DNA from: Planctomycetia bacterium
GTDB lineage: Bacteria > Planctomycetota > Phycisphaerae > Phycisphaerales > SM1A02
Reading direction: 5' to 3'
Length of the DNA: 64,000 nucleotides
Assembly: GCA_005776885.1 (NCBI GenBank)
Contig: SXOD01000022.1
Location: 1-64,000, forward strand
In this document: positions 42,517 through 52,238 of the stretch, piece after piece
Position numbering within the stretch: position 1 is the stretch's first letter
Layout: the number at the start of each line of letters is the position of its first letter
Translations under genes and position numbers: made by a program
Notes under the pieces: generated by a model
Told to the model about the DNA's origin: nothing
The model's input: the letters and a program-made list of their open reading frames with translations, nothing else
Database searches by the model: none

Positions 42517-44316
42517 TCACCCGCTGCCGCCCAGGTACCGCGCACGGATGCGGGGATCGACCTCGGCGATGTCCACGACCATCAGGGCGTCGAGTGAGTT
42601 GCCGAAGTCAGGATCGACGCTCACGGCGAGGAAGCGTGCGTTGAGCCGAAGGTAGTGTCGCACCAGCGGCGGCATGCGCCGGCCATCGGCCTCCACCGAC
42701 TCCACGAGCCGGTCCAGCTCCTCCAGCGTCCGTGCCGTGGGCAGGACGCGGTCAATCCACTCGCTTGCCCGGTCGGCCCGGCGGCGCCAGCCTGTGCCAG
42801 CGCGCGGCGAGGGCGAGGGCGGGTGGCGCGGGCGCACGAGCGGCGCGAGCCTGGACTCGCGGCGATTCTCCTCCAGAAATCGTTGGAGCAACAGCTTGGA
42901 GGCCGTGGCGTACTCGTCGGAAATGCTGACGGGGCCAAAGAGCGTCGTGTACTCGGGGTGAGTTCGCAGGTATTCGCCGATGCCTCTCCAGAGCATGTGG
43001 AGCGGAAGTGCCTCACGCTGTCGCTCGACCCGGATCCATGAACGGCCCAACTCGATGGAATCGCCCAGCTCGTCCAGGAACTCGCGCGTGTAGTGATAGC
43101 ACTCGCGTGTGTAAAAGCGTTCCGGGCCGCCCAGGGCGAGCAGGTCGCGAGAGGGGCCCAGCCGGTAGCCGCCGCAGATGGCGTCCGTGGACTGGTCCAC
43201 CAAGATGAGCTGCGTGTAGTCGGCGTCGAATCGATCCACGTCGATGGCGTTGCCGGAGCCCTCGCCGATCGCTCGAAAGGAGAGTTCGCGAAGACGGCCG
43301 ACTTCATGCATCGACTCGGGGATGTCGCGGCCGCGCGCGGCGTGGATGCACCATCGGCCCTGCGACACCAGCACCGGTGCCTGCGAATCCAGCTCGGCGT
43401 GCCAGCGATCGGTGGTTGGCGGTATCGAAGCCAGCACGCGGCTGCTTGCGGCCCGCTGGCCATGGCCCCGACCCCGGCCTTGGCCCCACCGCCCGCTCCG
43501 GAGAAGTTCCACGCGCCCTCGCCAGGCGGCGAGGAGGTCGTGGTCGTCGGCGACGGCGGCACACTGCTGGGGCGAGATGGATGTGCCGATGCGCACGGGA
43601 ACTTGAGTGGACCGACGGCGCAGCGCCTCGTTGGGGATCTGCATCGTGCGCAGGAATGGATGCACCAGGCCGGAGAGTTGGAAGAGCGTGGAGTTGGCAC
43701 CGCCCACCCAGAGAGGGATCACGGTCGCATCGGTCTTGCGTTGCAGGCGCGCGATGATCGGGTTCCATGGTCCGTCTTCGATCCGCGGTGGGAAGCCCCG
43801 AAGTGCCGAGACCTCGCCTGCGGGGAAGACAGCGAGGGTGCCACCGGAGCGAAGCCACTCCAGCGCGGCGCGAATGGCGGAGGCGTTTGCGGCCGCGTGG
43901 CCGGGGTCGAGATCGACAAAGAAGCACTGGTCGTTGGCCAGCGAACATCGCTCCAGCGCTCGATTGGCCAGGACGCGGACATCGGCTCGGGCGCGGGAGA
44001 GCACTTCGCACACGGTGGAAGCGTCGATGATGCCCAGCGGGTGATTGGCGACGCAGAGGAGGGGGCCGGAACGGGGAACTCGCTTGAGGTCATGGTCACT
44101 CACGGCCGCAGTGATGCCAAGCGATCGAATGAATGCGCTGCCGCCGGTCTCTCCCGGCTTCCGAATCGCCTCGGCGTGTCGAACCTGGGATTCCAATGCC
44201 CGAAGCTGGACCGCAAACCGGAGAGTCTCGCCTACATGCGACGCGATCGACCCCGGCACCCATCTCCGGATGGTGGAGTCGATGCTGCTGGGAATGGGGA
44301 ACATCGGCTGCGGCAT
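42517..44316 (-). CDS. OlsF-like bifunctional acyltransferase (ornithine-lipid synthesis type)
   Basis: 599 aa, two domains. Residues 60-270 are a PlsC-like O-acyltransferase: the HX4D-like block is NHPLGIIDAS (His about 92), later FPAGEVS and PLWVGGANS. Residues 310-500 are a GNAT-like N-acyltransferase (MHEVGRLRELSFRAIGEGSG, CGGYRLG, YTREFLDEL, ELGRSWIR) as in OlsB/hemolysin-like proteins. The order (OlsA-like then OlsB-like) is that of OlsF, which makes ornithine lipid from ornithine in two acylations. Head-group specificity is inferred. It could change membrane charge under phosphate limitation. It starts near a palindromic repeat. Confidence 0.8.
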   Translation of the reverse strand: MPQPMFPIPSSIDSTIRRWVPGSIASHVGETLRFAVQLRALESQVRHAEAIRKPGETGGSAFIRSLGITAAVSDHDLKRVPRSGPLLCVANHPLGIIDASTVCEVLSRARADVRVLANRALERCSLANDQCFFVDLDPGHAAANASAIRAALEWLRSGGTLAVFPAGEVSALRGFPPRIEDGPWNPIIARLQRKTDATVIPLWVGGANSTLFQLSGLVHPFLRTMQIPNEALRRRSTQVPVRIGTSISPQQCAAVADDHDLLAAWRGRVELLRSGRWGQGRGRGHGQRAASSRVLASIPPTTDRWHAELDSQAPVLVSQGRWCIHAARGRDIPESMHEVGRLRELSFRAIGEGSGNAIDVDRFDADYTQLILVDQSTDAICGGYRLGPSRDLLALGGPERFYTRECYHYTREFLDELGDSIELGRSWIRVERQREALPLHMLWRGIGEYLRTHPEYTTLFGPVSISDEYATASKLLLQRFLEENRRESRLAPLVRPRHPPSPSPRAGTGWRRRADRASEWIDRVLPTARTLEELDRLVESVEADGRRMPPLVRHYLRLNARFLAVSVDPDFGNSLDALMVVDIAEVDPRIRARYLGGSG

Positions 44317-44356
44317 TGTGAGCGAGCCCCGGATTTGTACCCCAACGTCCGCTCGG

Positions 44357-44405
44357 GGTTATCGGTGGGAATGTGCCCCTCAGGGGCACATTCCCACCGA
44401 TAACC
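44357..44405. repeat. Palindromic repeat, copy 1
   Basis: 49 bp: perfect 23-bp arms beginning GGTTATCGGTGGGAATGTG, TCA loop. Outer flanks GTCC...GGACC extend partial symmetry to about 70 bp. It lies 78 bp 3' of the decarboxylase stop (minus) and 41 bp 5' of the OlsF-like start. Confidence 0.95.
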
Positions 44406-44482
44406 ACGACCGGACCTTGCGCGGATGAACGGCGCGCAGCGGCCCGGGAGGCTCGGGGGGCGCTCTCCAGCACGGAATCGAA

Positions 44483-46309
44483 CTACTTCGGCTTTTGATA
44501 AAGCGACTCGACGGCACGCCGCAGGGAGTGGCCGATGGGCGGTAGCGATCGCCCTGGCATGACGACCTCGATGAGCGCCGGGCCGCCACGAGTGCTCACG
44601 ACGGCCATCGCGGCGTCGAGTTCGGCACAGGTGGTTGCCCGCGCCGTGAACCAGCCGTCAGCCCCCAGCGCGCCGGGCAGCGCGGTGTATCGCCAGGCCG
44701 CGAGATCGTTGTAAGGCATCTCCGTGTTGGCGCTCAAGAGCCGCTCGGTGAGGTAGCCATCGTTGTTCACCACGATGACGATCAGGTTGGCGCCCGAGCG
44801 GCCAGCGCGCGAGACTGTGCCAAGTTCTTGAGCGGTGCACTGCAGCGCCCCCTCACCCGTGAAGAGCACGACGCGGCGCTCGGGGCAGTCGATCGCCGCA
44901 CCGATCGCCGCTGGTGTGGCCCACCCGATCGAGCCCCAGAGTGCTTGGTTCACGAAGTCCGCACCGTTGGCCATTCGTGCCGGTGCCAGCCCCATGGAGA
45001 TTGTTCCCGTCTCCACGACGCAGAGGTCGCCGGCCCTGATGAACTGCTGGCAGCGGGGGAAGAATGCGTCGGGTTCTATCGGGTCTGTGCCGGTGCCGCG
45101 GGGTTGACCCAGGCCGGCGGGGCAGGGCGGCATGGTCGTGTCGGCGGCGCGAGAGGGTCGCGGCATCGTCGCGTCGCCTGTCCGTGGGCACGGCGGCAGC
45201 GCGCAGAGTCGATCCAGCAGTACGGCCATCGGCACATGGTCGAATCGGGCGCTTCCCACTCGTACGCTCGTGGCATCCACATTGATGCACTTCGACCTGG
45301 TGACCGCTGCCGTGAAGGCCCCGGTGTTGACGTCGCTCCAGAGCGCACCGAGGTTGACCACCGTGTCGCAACTCTCGACAAACTCGCGCACGGCCTCCTC
45401 GGCAAGTCGCCCGTGATACATGCCGCAGTAGAGCGGGTGGCCCTCGTCGAGCGCCGACTTGTCCATCCACATGGTCGCGAACGGAATGTCAAGTCGTTCG
45501 ATGAGTTGAAGGGCTTGGCGCCGAAGCCCCAGCCGCACGACCAATGCGCCGACCAGGACGCACGCGCGCGTTGACTGGGAGAGTCTCGCGCCGATGGCGG
45601 CTACGGCTTCGTCAGTGCTGAGTGGGTCGATGTGGCCGTGCCCCGGCGGAGAAGCAGAACGCAACGACTCATCGACCCAGCCATGATCGGCGACGACGGT
45701 GCGCGCCACATCCATGGGCAGTCCGATGACCACCGGCCGGCTCTCCGCCTGGGCTCGACGGATGAGCCGCGCCGACTCCGACGCAGCGTTGTCCACGCTC
45801 AAGACGGCGGCATCGCAGGCCGCTGAGGCCGACATTCGAAACGTGGCCAAGGGGTCGCCCTCGCGCATCGTGTGGTGGATGAGCATCGATGATTGCAGTG
45901 CCGGTGACGAGGGCATCCCAACGATGTGGACGATGGGCACCCGCTCCGCGTAGGCGCCGGCCATGGCGTTGAGGGTGCTGAGCTCCCCGACGCCCCACGT
46001 CGTGGAAAGCACACTGAGTCCGGTCACCCGTGCGGCGCCATCCGCCATGTAGCCCGCATTCAGTTCGTTGCAGGCTCCGACCCACTCCAACCGCCCGCTT
46101 TCGATGACCGCATCCAGCAGCGGGAAGGAGTAGTCGCCGGGCACGCCAAAGAGGTGGCGGACACCCCAAGCGCGGAAGAGTTCCACCATCCGGTGTGCGA
46201 CCGAAACGCCCAAACCGTGCGATCCGGTCAACTGGCCCGGCGATTCGGGACAAGGCCGATCCGGCATGGCGGCTTTCGGAATCAGGCGATTTGTGGCGGA
46301 AAGTTGCAT
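44483..46309 (-). CDS. ThDP-dependent 2-oxoacid decarboxylase (pyruvate/indolepyruvate decarboxylase family)
   Basis: 608 aa cytosolic enzyme. The three ThDP domains are present: PYR domain with FGVPGDYSFPLLD and catalytic-type Glu in ACNELNAGYMADGAAR; central domain (VNLGALWSDVNTGAFT); PP domain with SIGWATPAAIGAAI, GEGALQCTAQELGTVSRAG (GDG motif reading GEG) and NNDGYLTERLL. AERVPIVHIVGMPS and LIHHTMREGD (His pair) place it with pyruvate, indolepyruvate or branched-chain oxoacid decarboxylases. Product would be an aldehyde. Substrate not determinable. It is divergent from the pentaheme cytochrome gene, with AT-rich TATAGATAATAG between. Confidence 0.87.
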   Translation of the reverse strand: MQLSATNRLIPKAAMPDRPCPESPGQLTGSHGLGVSVAHRMVELFRAWGVRHLFGVPGDYSFPLLDAVIESGRLEWVGACNELNAGYMADGAARVTGLSVLSTTWGVGELSTLNAMAGAYAERVPIVHIVGMPSSPALQSSMLIHHTMREGDPLATFRMSASAACDAAVLSVDNAASESARLIRRAQAESRPVVIGLPMDVARTVVADHGWVDESLRSASPPGHGHIDPLSTDEAVAAIGARLSQSTRACVLVGALVVRLGLRRQALQLIERLDIPFATMWMDKSALDEGHPLYCGMYHGRLAEEAVREFVESCDTVVNLGALWSDVNTGAFTAAVTRSKCINVDATSVRVGSARFDHVPMAVLLDRLCALPPCPRTGDATMPRPSRAADTTMPPCPAGLGQPRGTGTDPIEPDAFFPRCQQFIRAGDLCVVETGTISMGLAPARMANGADFVNQALWGSIGWATPAAIGAAIDCPERRVVLFTGEGALQCTAQELGTVSRAGRSGANLIVIVVNNDGYLTERLLSANTEMPYNDLAAWRYTALPGALGADGWFTARATTCAELDAAMAVVSTRGGPALIEVVMPGRSLPPIGHSLRRAVESLYQKPK

Positions 46310-46377
46310 CAGAGAGATTTGGAGTCAGATATAGATAATAGCACGCGCCCCGACCGGCGCCCGTCTCGCGAGGCCCC

Positions 46378-48231
46378 ATGCCACCAGTCACCGCCGTTCG
46401 TCAAGTTCGCGCAGCCACGAAGAGTGCCGTCGCGGTCATCGTGCTCGTGTCCACCACCTCGATTCTCGCCGCTCGCGCATTCGCACAGACCGCGCCGCCA
46501 TCGACTCTGGAAGACTTCCACATTCCGGGCACGCAGATCGGCGATGTCTCGACGGACGCGATCTTCATGAGCACTGATTGCTCGTACTGCCACAGTTCGG
46601 CCACCGCGCCGGTCGGTGGAGTTGATCCCTACGGCAGCTGGGTTGGGAGCCTGATGGCCAACGCCGGCCGGGATCCGCTCTTCTTCGCGCAGATGACGAC
46701 CGCCAACCAGGACGTGCCCAACGCGGGGTACTACTGCATGCGATGCCATGTGCCGGCGTCGTTCGTGAGCGGCCACGCCATTCCCGCTGATGGCTCGGCC
46801 TTGGACGACTACGACGCCGACGGCGTGAACTGCCACTTCTGCCACTCGATGGTGGACCCGATCTCGCGGCCCGGCGCCCCGGTCGCGGACGCGGCGGTGC
46901 TGGCCGGACTGGAATCGATCCCGCAGTTCTATGGAAATGCGATGTTCGTGCTGGACCCAGCGGGCCTCCGTCGCGGTCCCTACAACCCACAGTACGCCGC
47001 GCACCCTGCGGTGCAGAGCGATTTCCATTCGTCCGGTGACATGTGCGGCACGTGCCACGATGTGGGCAATGTCTGCACCACCAAGCTCCCCGATGGTTCG
47101 TACACCTACAACGAGTTCGACGCGCCACCCACCGACACGGACCCGCATTCACAGTTCCCGCTCGAGCGGACCTACACCGAGTGGAAGCTGAGTGCCTTCG
47201 CCAACGGCGGCGTGGACATGGGTGGGCGATTCGGCGGCGATGGCCTGGCCGTCGTGAGCTCGTGCCAAGACTGCCACATGCCGCAGGCGACCGGGCGGGG
47301 ATGCCTGTGGGGCCCTGAGCGCACCGACCTCAAGCGGCACGATTTCGCCGGCGCCAGCGCGTGGGTGCTGGAGATCATCGGCAAGTACTACGAGACGGAC
47401 CCAAGCGTCAACCAGGACGCATTGCTTGCCGGTCGCGCGGCGGCGGAGGACATGCTCACTCGCGCGGCGCGCGTGGAACTCACGCAGTCATGCGGGTCGC
47501 TGACGGTCCGCGTGATCAACGAGTCGGGCCACAAGATCCCGACCGGGCACATCGAGGGCCGTCGGATCTGGGCCAATGTCAAGTTCCTTGATGCGTCCGG
47601 GACCGTTGTCCAGGAGTTTGGCCACTACGACGAGGCCGAGGCGCACCTGGACGAATCGACCACCGACATCTACGAAATGCATGTCGGGCTGAGTCCGGCG
47701 GCCTCCGCAGCCACGGGCTATCCCGCCGGCACGACGACGCACATGGCGCTGGCCGACACGATCGTGAAGGACAACCGCATCCCGCCGCGAGGCTTCAACA
47801 ATGCGCAGTATGAGGCGGCCGGAGCGCCTGCGGTGGGGTGCGTCTATGACGACGGGCAGCACTGGGACGACACGAGCTTCGTGATTCCCGAGGGAGCTTC
47901 GCGCGTGCTGGTGACACTCAACTACCAGACCGTGACTCGACACTACATCGAGGCGCTGCACGAGGGCAACCACACCAACCACTGGGGCCAGACCCTGTTT
48001 GAACTGTGGGAGCAGACCAACAAGGGCGCACCGATCCCGATGGTGGTCGAGGCACTGGACCTCCAGCCGGCGGCGTTCGCGGACCTGGATTGCAGTGGCG
48101 ACATCGGCGGTGGCGACCTCGCCGCGGTCCTCGCCTCGTGGGGCCCGGCCGCGGGTGACTTCGGTGCCGACATCAACGGGGATGGGACAGTTGATGGCGC
48201 CGATCTCGCCCTCCTGCTCTCGCGCTGGTGA
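46378..48231 (+). CDS. Exported pentaheme cytochrome c with dockerin-like tail
   Basis: 617 aa. Signal peptide (VIVLVSTTSILAARAFAQ), then five CxxCH heme sites: CSYCH (68), CMRCH (120), CHFCH (152), CGTCH (223) and CQDCH (296). Extra His residues could be distal ligands, as in cytochrome c554/NrfA-like multiheme proteins. Residues 310-590 are a heme-free beta-rich region. The tail carries two dockerin-like repeats (DLDCSGDIGGGDLAAVLASWG, DINGDGTVDGADLALLLSRW). It is followed 6 nt later by a NapH-like Fe-S protein gene, so together they may carry electrons from quinol across the membrane to an exported acceptor. The acceptor is unknown. Confidence 0.88.
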   Translation: MPPVTAVRQVRAATKSAVAVIVLVSTTSILAARAFAQTAPPSTLEDFHIPGTQIGDVSTDAIFMSTDCSYCHSSATAPVGGVDPYGSWVGSLMANAGRDPLFFAQMTTANQDVPNAGYYCMRCHVPASFVSGHAIPADGSALDDYDADGVNCHFCHSMVDPISRPGAPVADAAVLAGLESIPQFYGNAMFVLDPAGLRRGPYNPQYAAHPAVQSDFHSSGDMCGTCHDVGNVCTTKLPDGSYTYNEFDAPPTDTDPHSQFPLERTYTEWKLSAFANGGVDMGGRFGGDGLAVVSSCQDCHMPQATGRGCLWGPERTDLKRHDFAGASAWVLEIIGKYYETDPSVNQDALLAGRAAAEDMLTRAARVELTQSCGSLTVRVINESGHKIPTGHIEGRRIWANVKFLDASGTVVQEFGHYDEAEAHLDESTTDIYEMHVGLSPAASAATGYPAGTTTHMALADTIVKDNRIPPRGFNNAQYEAAGAPAVGCVYDDGQHWDDTSFVIPEGASRVLVTLNYQTVTRHYIEALHEGNHTNHWGQTLFELWEQTNKGAPIPMVVEALDLQPAAFADLDCSGDIGGGDLAAVLASWGPAAGDFGADINGDGTVDGADLALLLSRW

Positions 48232-48237
48232 CCCATC

Positions 48238-49704
48238 ATGCAGGCGCGCCCGCCCGGTGACGCCAGCCCGCACGCCGGACGACAGAAGCGCTGGCGTCCG
48301 TGGGTGCTGGCGGGCGTCTACCTGCTTGGCGCCGTCCACTGGCTCCATTGGAAGTACGCGGGCACGACCCTCGCACCCGCCGAACTCAATGAAGCGCAGT
48401 ACACACTTGAGCACTCGATCGTCACGGTCGGGTTCATCCTGCTGGCCGCCGCCATGCTCGCGACGATCGTGTTTGGCAGGTTCTTCTGCGGCTGGGGCTG
48501 CCATGTACTCGCGATGCAGGACTCCGCAGCGTGGCTCCTCCGCCGCGTCGGATTCACGCCCAAGCCCGTGCGACTGCGGCTGGCGCAACTCCTGCCGCTC
48601 TTCGCCATGGGGACGATGTTCCTCTGGCCGCAGATCGAGCGCGCGATGGACGCAGGTCATGAACCCGCACCGCCCCTTCGCGTGACGGCCGACAGCGAAG
48701 GCTTTGGCTCGCTGGTGACCGCCGACTTCTCGCGAAACCTTCCCGGCCCGTGGATGAGCATCACGACTTTTGTCGTGTGCGCCGGCGTGGCCACATGGCT
48801 CTTGGGGACGAGATCGTTCTGCACCTATGTGTGCCCGTACGGGGCGATCTTCTCGCTGGCGGATCGAGCCAGCCCGACTCGCGTCCGGTTGAAGGTGTTG
48901 AATGGCGGCCATGGCGACGCTTCAGCCGACTGCTCAAACTGCGGCCTGTGCACCGCGGCGTGCCCGTCGCACATTCGCGTGCACGAAGAGTTGATGGACT
49001 TCGGTCGCGTCGTGAATCCCGCGTGCCTGCGCGACTACCACTGCGTGGCGGCGTGCCCTGACGCCAAGCTGGACATCGGCGCAGCCAGGCCTGCGGGCTT
49101 CCTGTCATGGCGGAAATGGGGGCGATTTGGAGTGCCCTACGACCTCTCGTGGCGTGAGGAGTTGGTTGCTGCCAGTGTGGGTGTGTGTTCCCTGCTCATC
49201 TTGCGTGGGCTGTATGACGCCGTGCCTTTCTTCCTGGCGATGGCCCTGGCCGTCATCCTGTCGTATGCCGCCGTCGTCACGATGCGCGTCGGTGGCCGGC
49301 GGGCGGTGTCGTTTGCCGGCTGGACGATGTCGCGCGACGGTGCGATGACTCACGCCGGGCGAGTCTTCTCGGTTGCGGCGGTGGTGGCCTGCGCGGCGTT
49401 GCTGCAGTCCGCAGCTGTTCGAGCACACTCGTGGCTGGGCATGGAGGCGTTTGAGCAGGCGGCCGACTCACCCGCTGAGTGCGCCCGAGCCCAGTGGCAC
49501 CTGGAGTGGGTCGAAGAGTGGAGCGTGGTTCACACCGATGCGGTTGACCGACGCCTGGCGCTCCTCGCGATCGATCGAGGCGACGCGGCCGGGGCTCGAC
49601 CGCGCGTTGAACGCATCATCGCCCGCGGGGTGAGTCCCCAGGAAGCAGAGTCGTGGCGGGACAGCTTGGTGGCGAACCCAAGGTCCACCCCCGGTTATCG
49701 GTGA
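48238..49704 (+). CDS. NapH/NosR-like membrane 4Fe-4S ferredoxin
   Basis: 488 aa with about five membrane helices. Cysteine motifs are RFFCGWGCHVL and FCTYVCPYGAIFS in cytoplasmic loops (as in NapH, NosR, CcoG), then two ferredoxin clusters (CSNCGLCTAACP, CLRDYHCVAACP). Further helices and a soluble C-terminal part follow (VEEWSVVHTDAVDRR). Likely a quinol-linked electron relay to the upstream pentaheme cytochrome. The last residues and stop (STPGYR then TGA) come from palindromic repeat copy 2, which runs into the gene; the original end was probably slightly different. Confidence 0.85.
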   Translation: MQARPPGDASPHAGRQKRWRPWVLAGVYLLGAVHWLHWKYAGTTLAPAELNEAQYTLEHSIVTVGFILLAAAMLATIVFGRFFCGWGCHVLAMQDSAAWLLRRVGFTPKPVRLRLAQLLPLFAMGTMFLWPQIERAMDAGHEPAPPLRVTADSEGFGSLVTADFSRNLPGPWMSITTFVVCAGVATWLLGTRSFCTYVCPYGAIFSLADRASPTRVRLKVLNGGHGDASADCSNCGLCTAACPSHIRVHEELMDFGRVVNPACLRDYHCVAACPDAKLDIGAARPAGFLSWRKWGRFGVPYDLSWREELVAASVGVCSLLILRGLYDAVPFFLAMALAVILSYAAVVTMRVGGRRAVSFAGWTMSRDGAMTHAGRVFSVAAVVACAALLQSAAVRAHSWLGMEAFEQAADSPAECARAQWHLEWVEEWSVVHTDAVDRRLALLAIDRGDAAGARPRVERIIARGVSPQEAESWRDSLVANPRSTPGYR

Positions 49705-49741
49705 GAATGTGCCCCTCAGGGGCACATTCTCACCGATAACC
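49693..49741. repeat. Palindromic repeat, copy 2
   Basis: 49-bp core GGTTATCGGTGAGAATGTG... with 23-bp perfect arms and TCA loop; a further CCC/GGG pair extends the arms to 26 bp. It overlaps the 3' end of the ferredoxin gene, whose TGA stop (49702-49704) lies in the left arm. Confidence 0.95.
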
Positions 49742-49760
49742 GGGACCGGACGTTGCCGTT

Positions 49761-49802
49761 CCAACCGCCAACCGCCAACCGCCAACCGCCAACCGCCAAC
49801 CG
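49761..49802. repeat. Six tandem copies of a 7-bp unit
   Basis: CCAACCG repeated six times without error, directly after palindromic repeat copy 2, between convergent genes. Probably a slippage-prone microsatellite. Confidence 0.9.
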
Positions 49803-49827
49803 CCGATTGCCGACACGGGCTCCCGGC

Positions 49828-52119
49828 TTACGGCACCGGGCACCCGCCCCAGCTGGTCAGCATCAGGGCGAGGTCGGCACCATCGGTGACGGCGTCGTTG
49901 TTGAGATCCGCGACGCTTGGCCCGCCCCAGAAGGAGAGCAAGCCAGTGAGGTCGGCGGCGTCGACGACTCCGTCCATGGTGATGTCGCCAAGGCACGGGG
50001 CCATGCTCTCATCGATGGCCTGGAGCGCCGCGAAGAGCGTGTCGTAGGCCAGCTGCTGTTCAGGGGTCAGCGCGGTGCCCGAGGTCAGGAGGTCGAAGTC
50101 GGGGTTGTCGATTCCCCGGCCGCCCAGCGCCGCGGCTGCGAAGCACTGCGAGAGGTCGTAGAACTCGTACTCGTTGAGCCCGGGCACGGAGCATCCGGTA
50201 GGAGCGTTCGCGATGAGTTTCCAGCGACCGTCCGTGATGGCCTGCTGCGCGGAGTAGACGATCGAGAACCCAGCTGGATCCCCAAGCGCGGCATACAGCT
50301 CGCAGCAAGTGTCCTGCGGTTGCCCGGTGGTCGCTCCGCCCGGTCCGTACCACACGCCACCCTGGCTTTCGCACAGCTGCGCGGTCGTGAGGATCGTGTC
50401 GGTGCAGATCGAACTGCCGCCCGAGGCGATCAAGCACGGGTAGCACGGTTCCGACAGCTCGCCGTCTATGTATTCGGTGAAGTTGAAGTCGCGGATCTCG
50501 GCTTGCGCAGGGTTCACGAGGTAGGGCATCACCGGGTGGCAGTCCAGCACTCGACCCGCCGGTACGGCGGCGTGGACATCGACCCCGGCGGCCTCGCCCC
50601 ACAACTCGTAGAGGTCCACCACATTCACCATCGCGTCGACGGAACGACCGGGCGCGATCGTTGGTCCGCCAGCCATCACAAGCGGGACGCTGACGCCAGT
50701 CTGGTACGCAGTCGCCTTCGCGCGAGTGGGATTGAAGGGCAGCTTGACCGTCGTGAGGAAGGAGCCGTTGTCGCCGATGACCACGATGAGCGTGTCGGGG
50801 GCGTTGATCGTCAGGCCGCCGGACCCAGGGGCAAGCGATGCCAATCCAGTCGCCAGCAGCACGCGGCGAATCTGCGTATCCATCGACTCGATCGTCCAGT
50901 CAGACAGCGTGCGCTGCTGCAGGCCCGCATGCGCCACGCCATCCTGCACATCGCAGGCATAGGGGAGTTTCGCCGGCCAGTGCGTGCCAGGCGGGAGCAA
51001 TTCCGCGGGCGGCGCCTGCCAAGGGTCGTGATCCCCGGTGAATGAGAGCGTGCACATCCACGGCGAACCCGCGGACTGCTGCGCGTTGATGAACGCGATG
51101 GCATGCTCGGCCTGGTCGGTGTCCGCGTGCACGCGCGCCGGGGTCTCCTGGTAGGCCACGCCACCCAGGTTTACGGTGCGCGGCCAAGCGTAGTTGCCGT
51201 TGAAGTTGGACCAGTCGATGAGGGCAGCGGCATCCGCATCGCACTCGGCGATGGGCGACCCATCCGCAGCGGTGAGCGGCACGCCGCCCGCGGCGAGGCA
51301 CTCCAGCGCGTCCACCCCAGTCACGCATGATCCATCTTCGAAGGCGCACGCGCAAATCGCAGGCGCATTGCCCGCGACGGGGAATCCGCACGACGCCACG
51401 CCTTCGGCCGTGACTTGCCCGGCGACCGTCTCGTCGATGTACGGTGGTCCGCCAAGCAGCGTCCCGTTGAAGTGCGTGAAGCCGACGGACGCAGGCGCGT
51501 GTAGGTCGAACGGATTGTTCTCGTTCTGCGCCAAGTGGAACTTGCCAAAGAGTGCCGTCGCGTACCCGGCGTCGTTGAGAATGCGTGGCGTGGTCGCCTC
51601 GTAGGGCGAACACTGCGACTGCGGCAGGGTCGACTGGGTGAGCGGCGAACCCACGCCGGTCCGGCCTGGGAATCGACCCGTGAAGAAACAGACTCGGCTG
51701 GGCGAGCACTCAGGCATCGACCAGCAGTTTGTGAAGTTCACGCCCTGTGACGCGATCGCCTCGATGGCCGGGGTGTGCGGCAGCCCAACACCGGCGGGAT
51801 TGGAAACCGTCAGCTGGTCGGCGCCGACATCGTCCAAGATGACGAAGAGGATGTTGGTTGGGGTGGTCGGATCTCCGTCAGCGCCAGCCGGGGTTGCAGC
51901 CGGGGCTGGATGCGCCGGCGCCAGCGCCAGGCCGAGGGCAAGGGTGGCGGCCAGGGCGAGGGATGCCAGCGGCATGATCGATGCGGGCAAGAAGAGCGCG
52001 GGCACGAGAACAAGAGGTCGTCGGTGGCCGACGATGGAGAAGAGTCTTGGCATGGGAAGAATTGAGCTTGTGGTGGAAACAGCGACAGCACTCACCGCAC
52101 GGACCAGCACACTATGCAT
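49828..52119 (-). CDS. Exported sulfatase with dockerin-like tail
   Basis: 763 aa as drawn; ATG 52053 (MPRLFSIVGHRR) gives a more normal signal peptide and may be the real start. TNILFVILDDVGADQ begins the sulfatase fold; FGly motif PECSPSRVCFFTG (C138 from 52119). LFGKFHLAQ holds the Lys/His pair, and FTGDHDPWQAP and VVIGDNGS (metal-binding Asp/Asn) follow. A 110-residue Cys-rich insertion lies between (CGFPVAGNAPAICACAFEDGSC). The tail has two dockerin-like repeats (DITMDGVVDAADLTGLLSFWG, DLNNDAVTDGADLALMLTSWGG). Needs FGE, supplied by the gene at 34125. Converges on the ferredoxin gene. Confidence 0.9.
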   Translation of the reverse strand: MHSVLVRAVSAVAVSTTSSILPMPRLFSIVGHRRPLVLVPALFLPASIMPLASLALAATLALGLALAPAHPAPAATPAGADGDPTTPTNILFVILDDVGADQLTVSNPAGVGLPHTPAIEAIASQGVNFTNCWSMPECSPSRVCFFTGRFPGRTGVGSPLTQSTLPQSQCSPYEATTPRILNDAGYATALFGKFHLAQNENNPFDLHAPASVGFTHFNGTLLGGPPYIDETVAGQVTAEGVASCGFPVAGNAPAICACAFEDGSCVTGVDALECLAAGGVPLTAADGSPIAECDADAAALIDWSNFNGNYAWPRTVNLGGVAYQETPARVHADTDQAEHAIAFINAQQSAGSPWMCTLSFTGDHDPWQAPPAELLPPGTHWPAKLPYACDVQDGVAHAGLQQRTLSDWTIESMDTQIRRVLLATGLASLAPGSGGLTINAPDTLIVVIGDNGSFLTTVKLPFNPTRAKATAYQTGVSVPLVMAGGPTIAPGRSVDAMVNVVDLYELWGEAAGVDVHAAVPAGRVLDCHPVMPYLVNPAQAEIRDFNFTEYIDGELSEPCYPCLIASGGSSICTDTILTTAQLCESQGGVWYGPGGATTGQPQDTCCELYAALGDPAGFSIVYSAQQAITDGRWKLIANAPTGCSVPGLNEYEFYDLSQCFAAAALGGRGIDNPDFDLLTSGTALTPEQQLAYDTLFAALQAIDESMAPCLGDITMDGVVDAADLTGLLSFWGGPSVADLNNDAVTDGADLALMLTSWGGCPVP

Positions 52120-52238
52120 TTAAGCCAACCAACGGCAAGGATTCCCGCCGAATATTTTCTCCCGCTACTCCTCGAGGACCGCAGGGGCAGTGGCCGACAA
52201 GGGGCACTAGCCTGAGTGTGGTCCGCCACCGGCGTGGC

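Noticed and set aside
44357-44405. Palindrome as a simple Rho-independent terminator
   Set aside because: No T-run follows any copy, copies share sequence well beyond pairing, and some lie just upstream of promoters. Termination is still possible but does not explain the sequence conservation.
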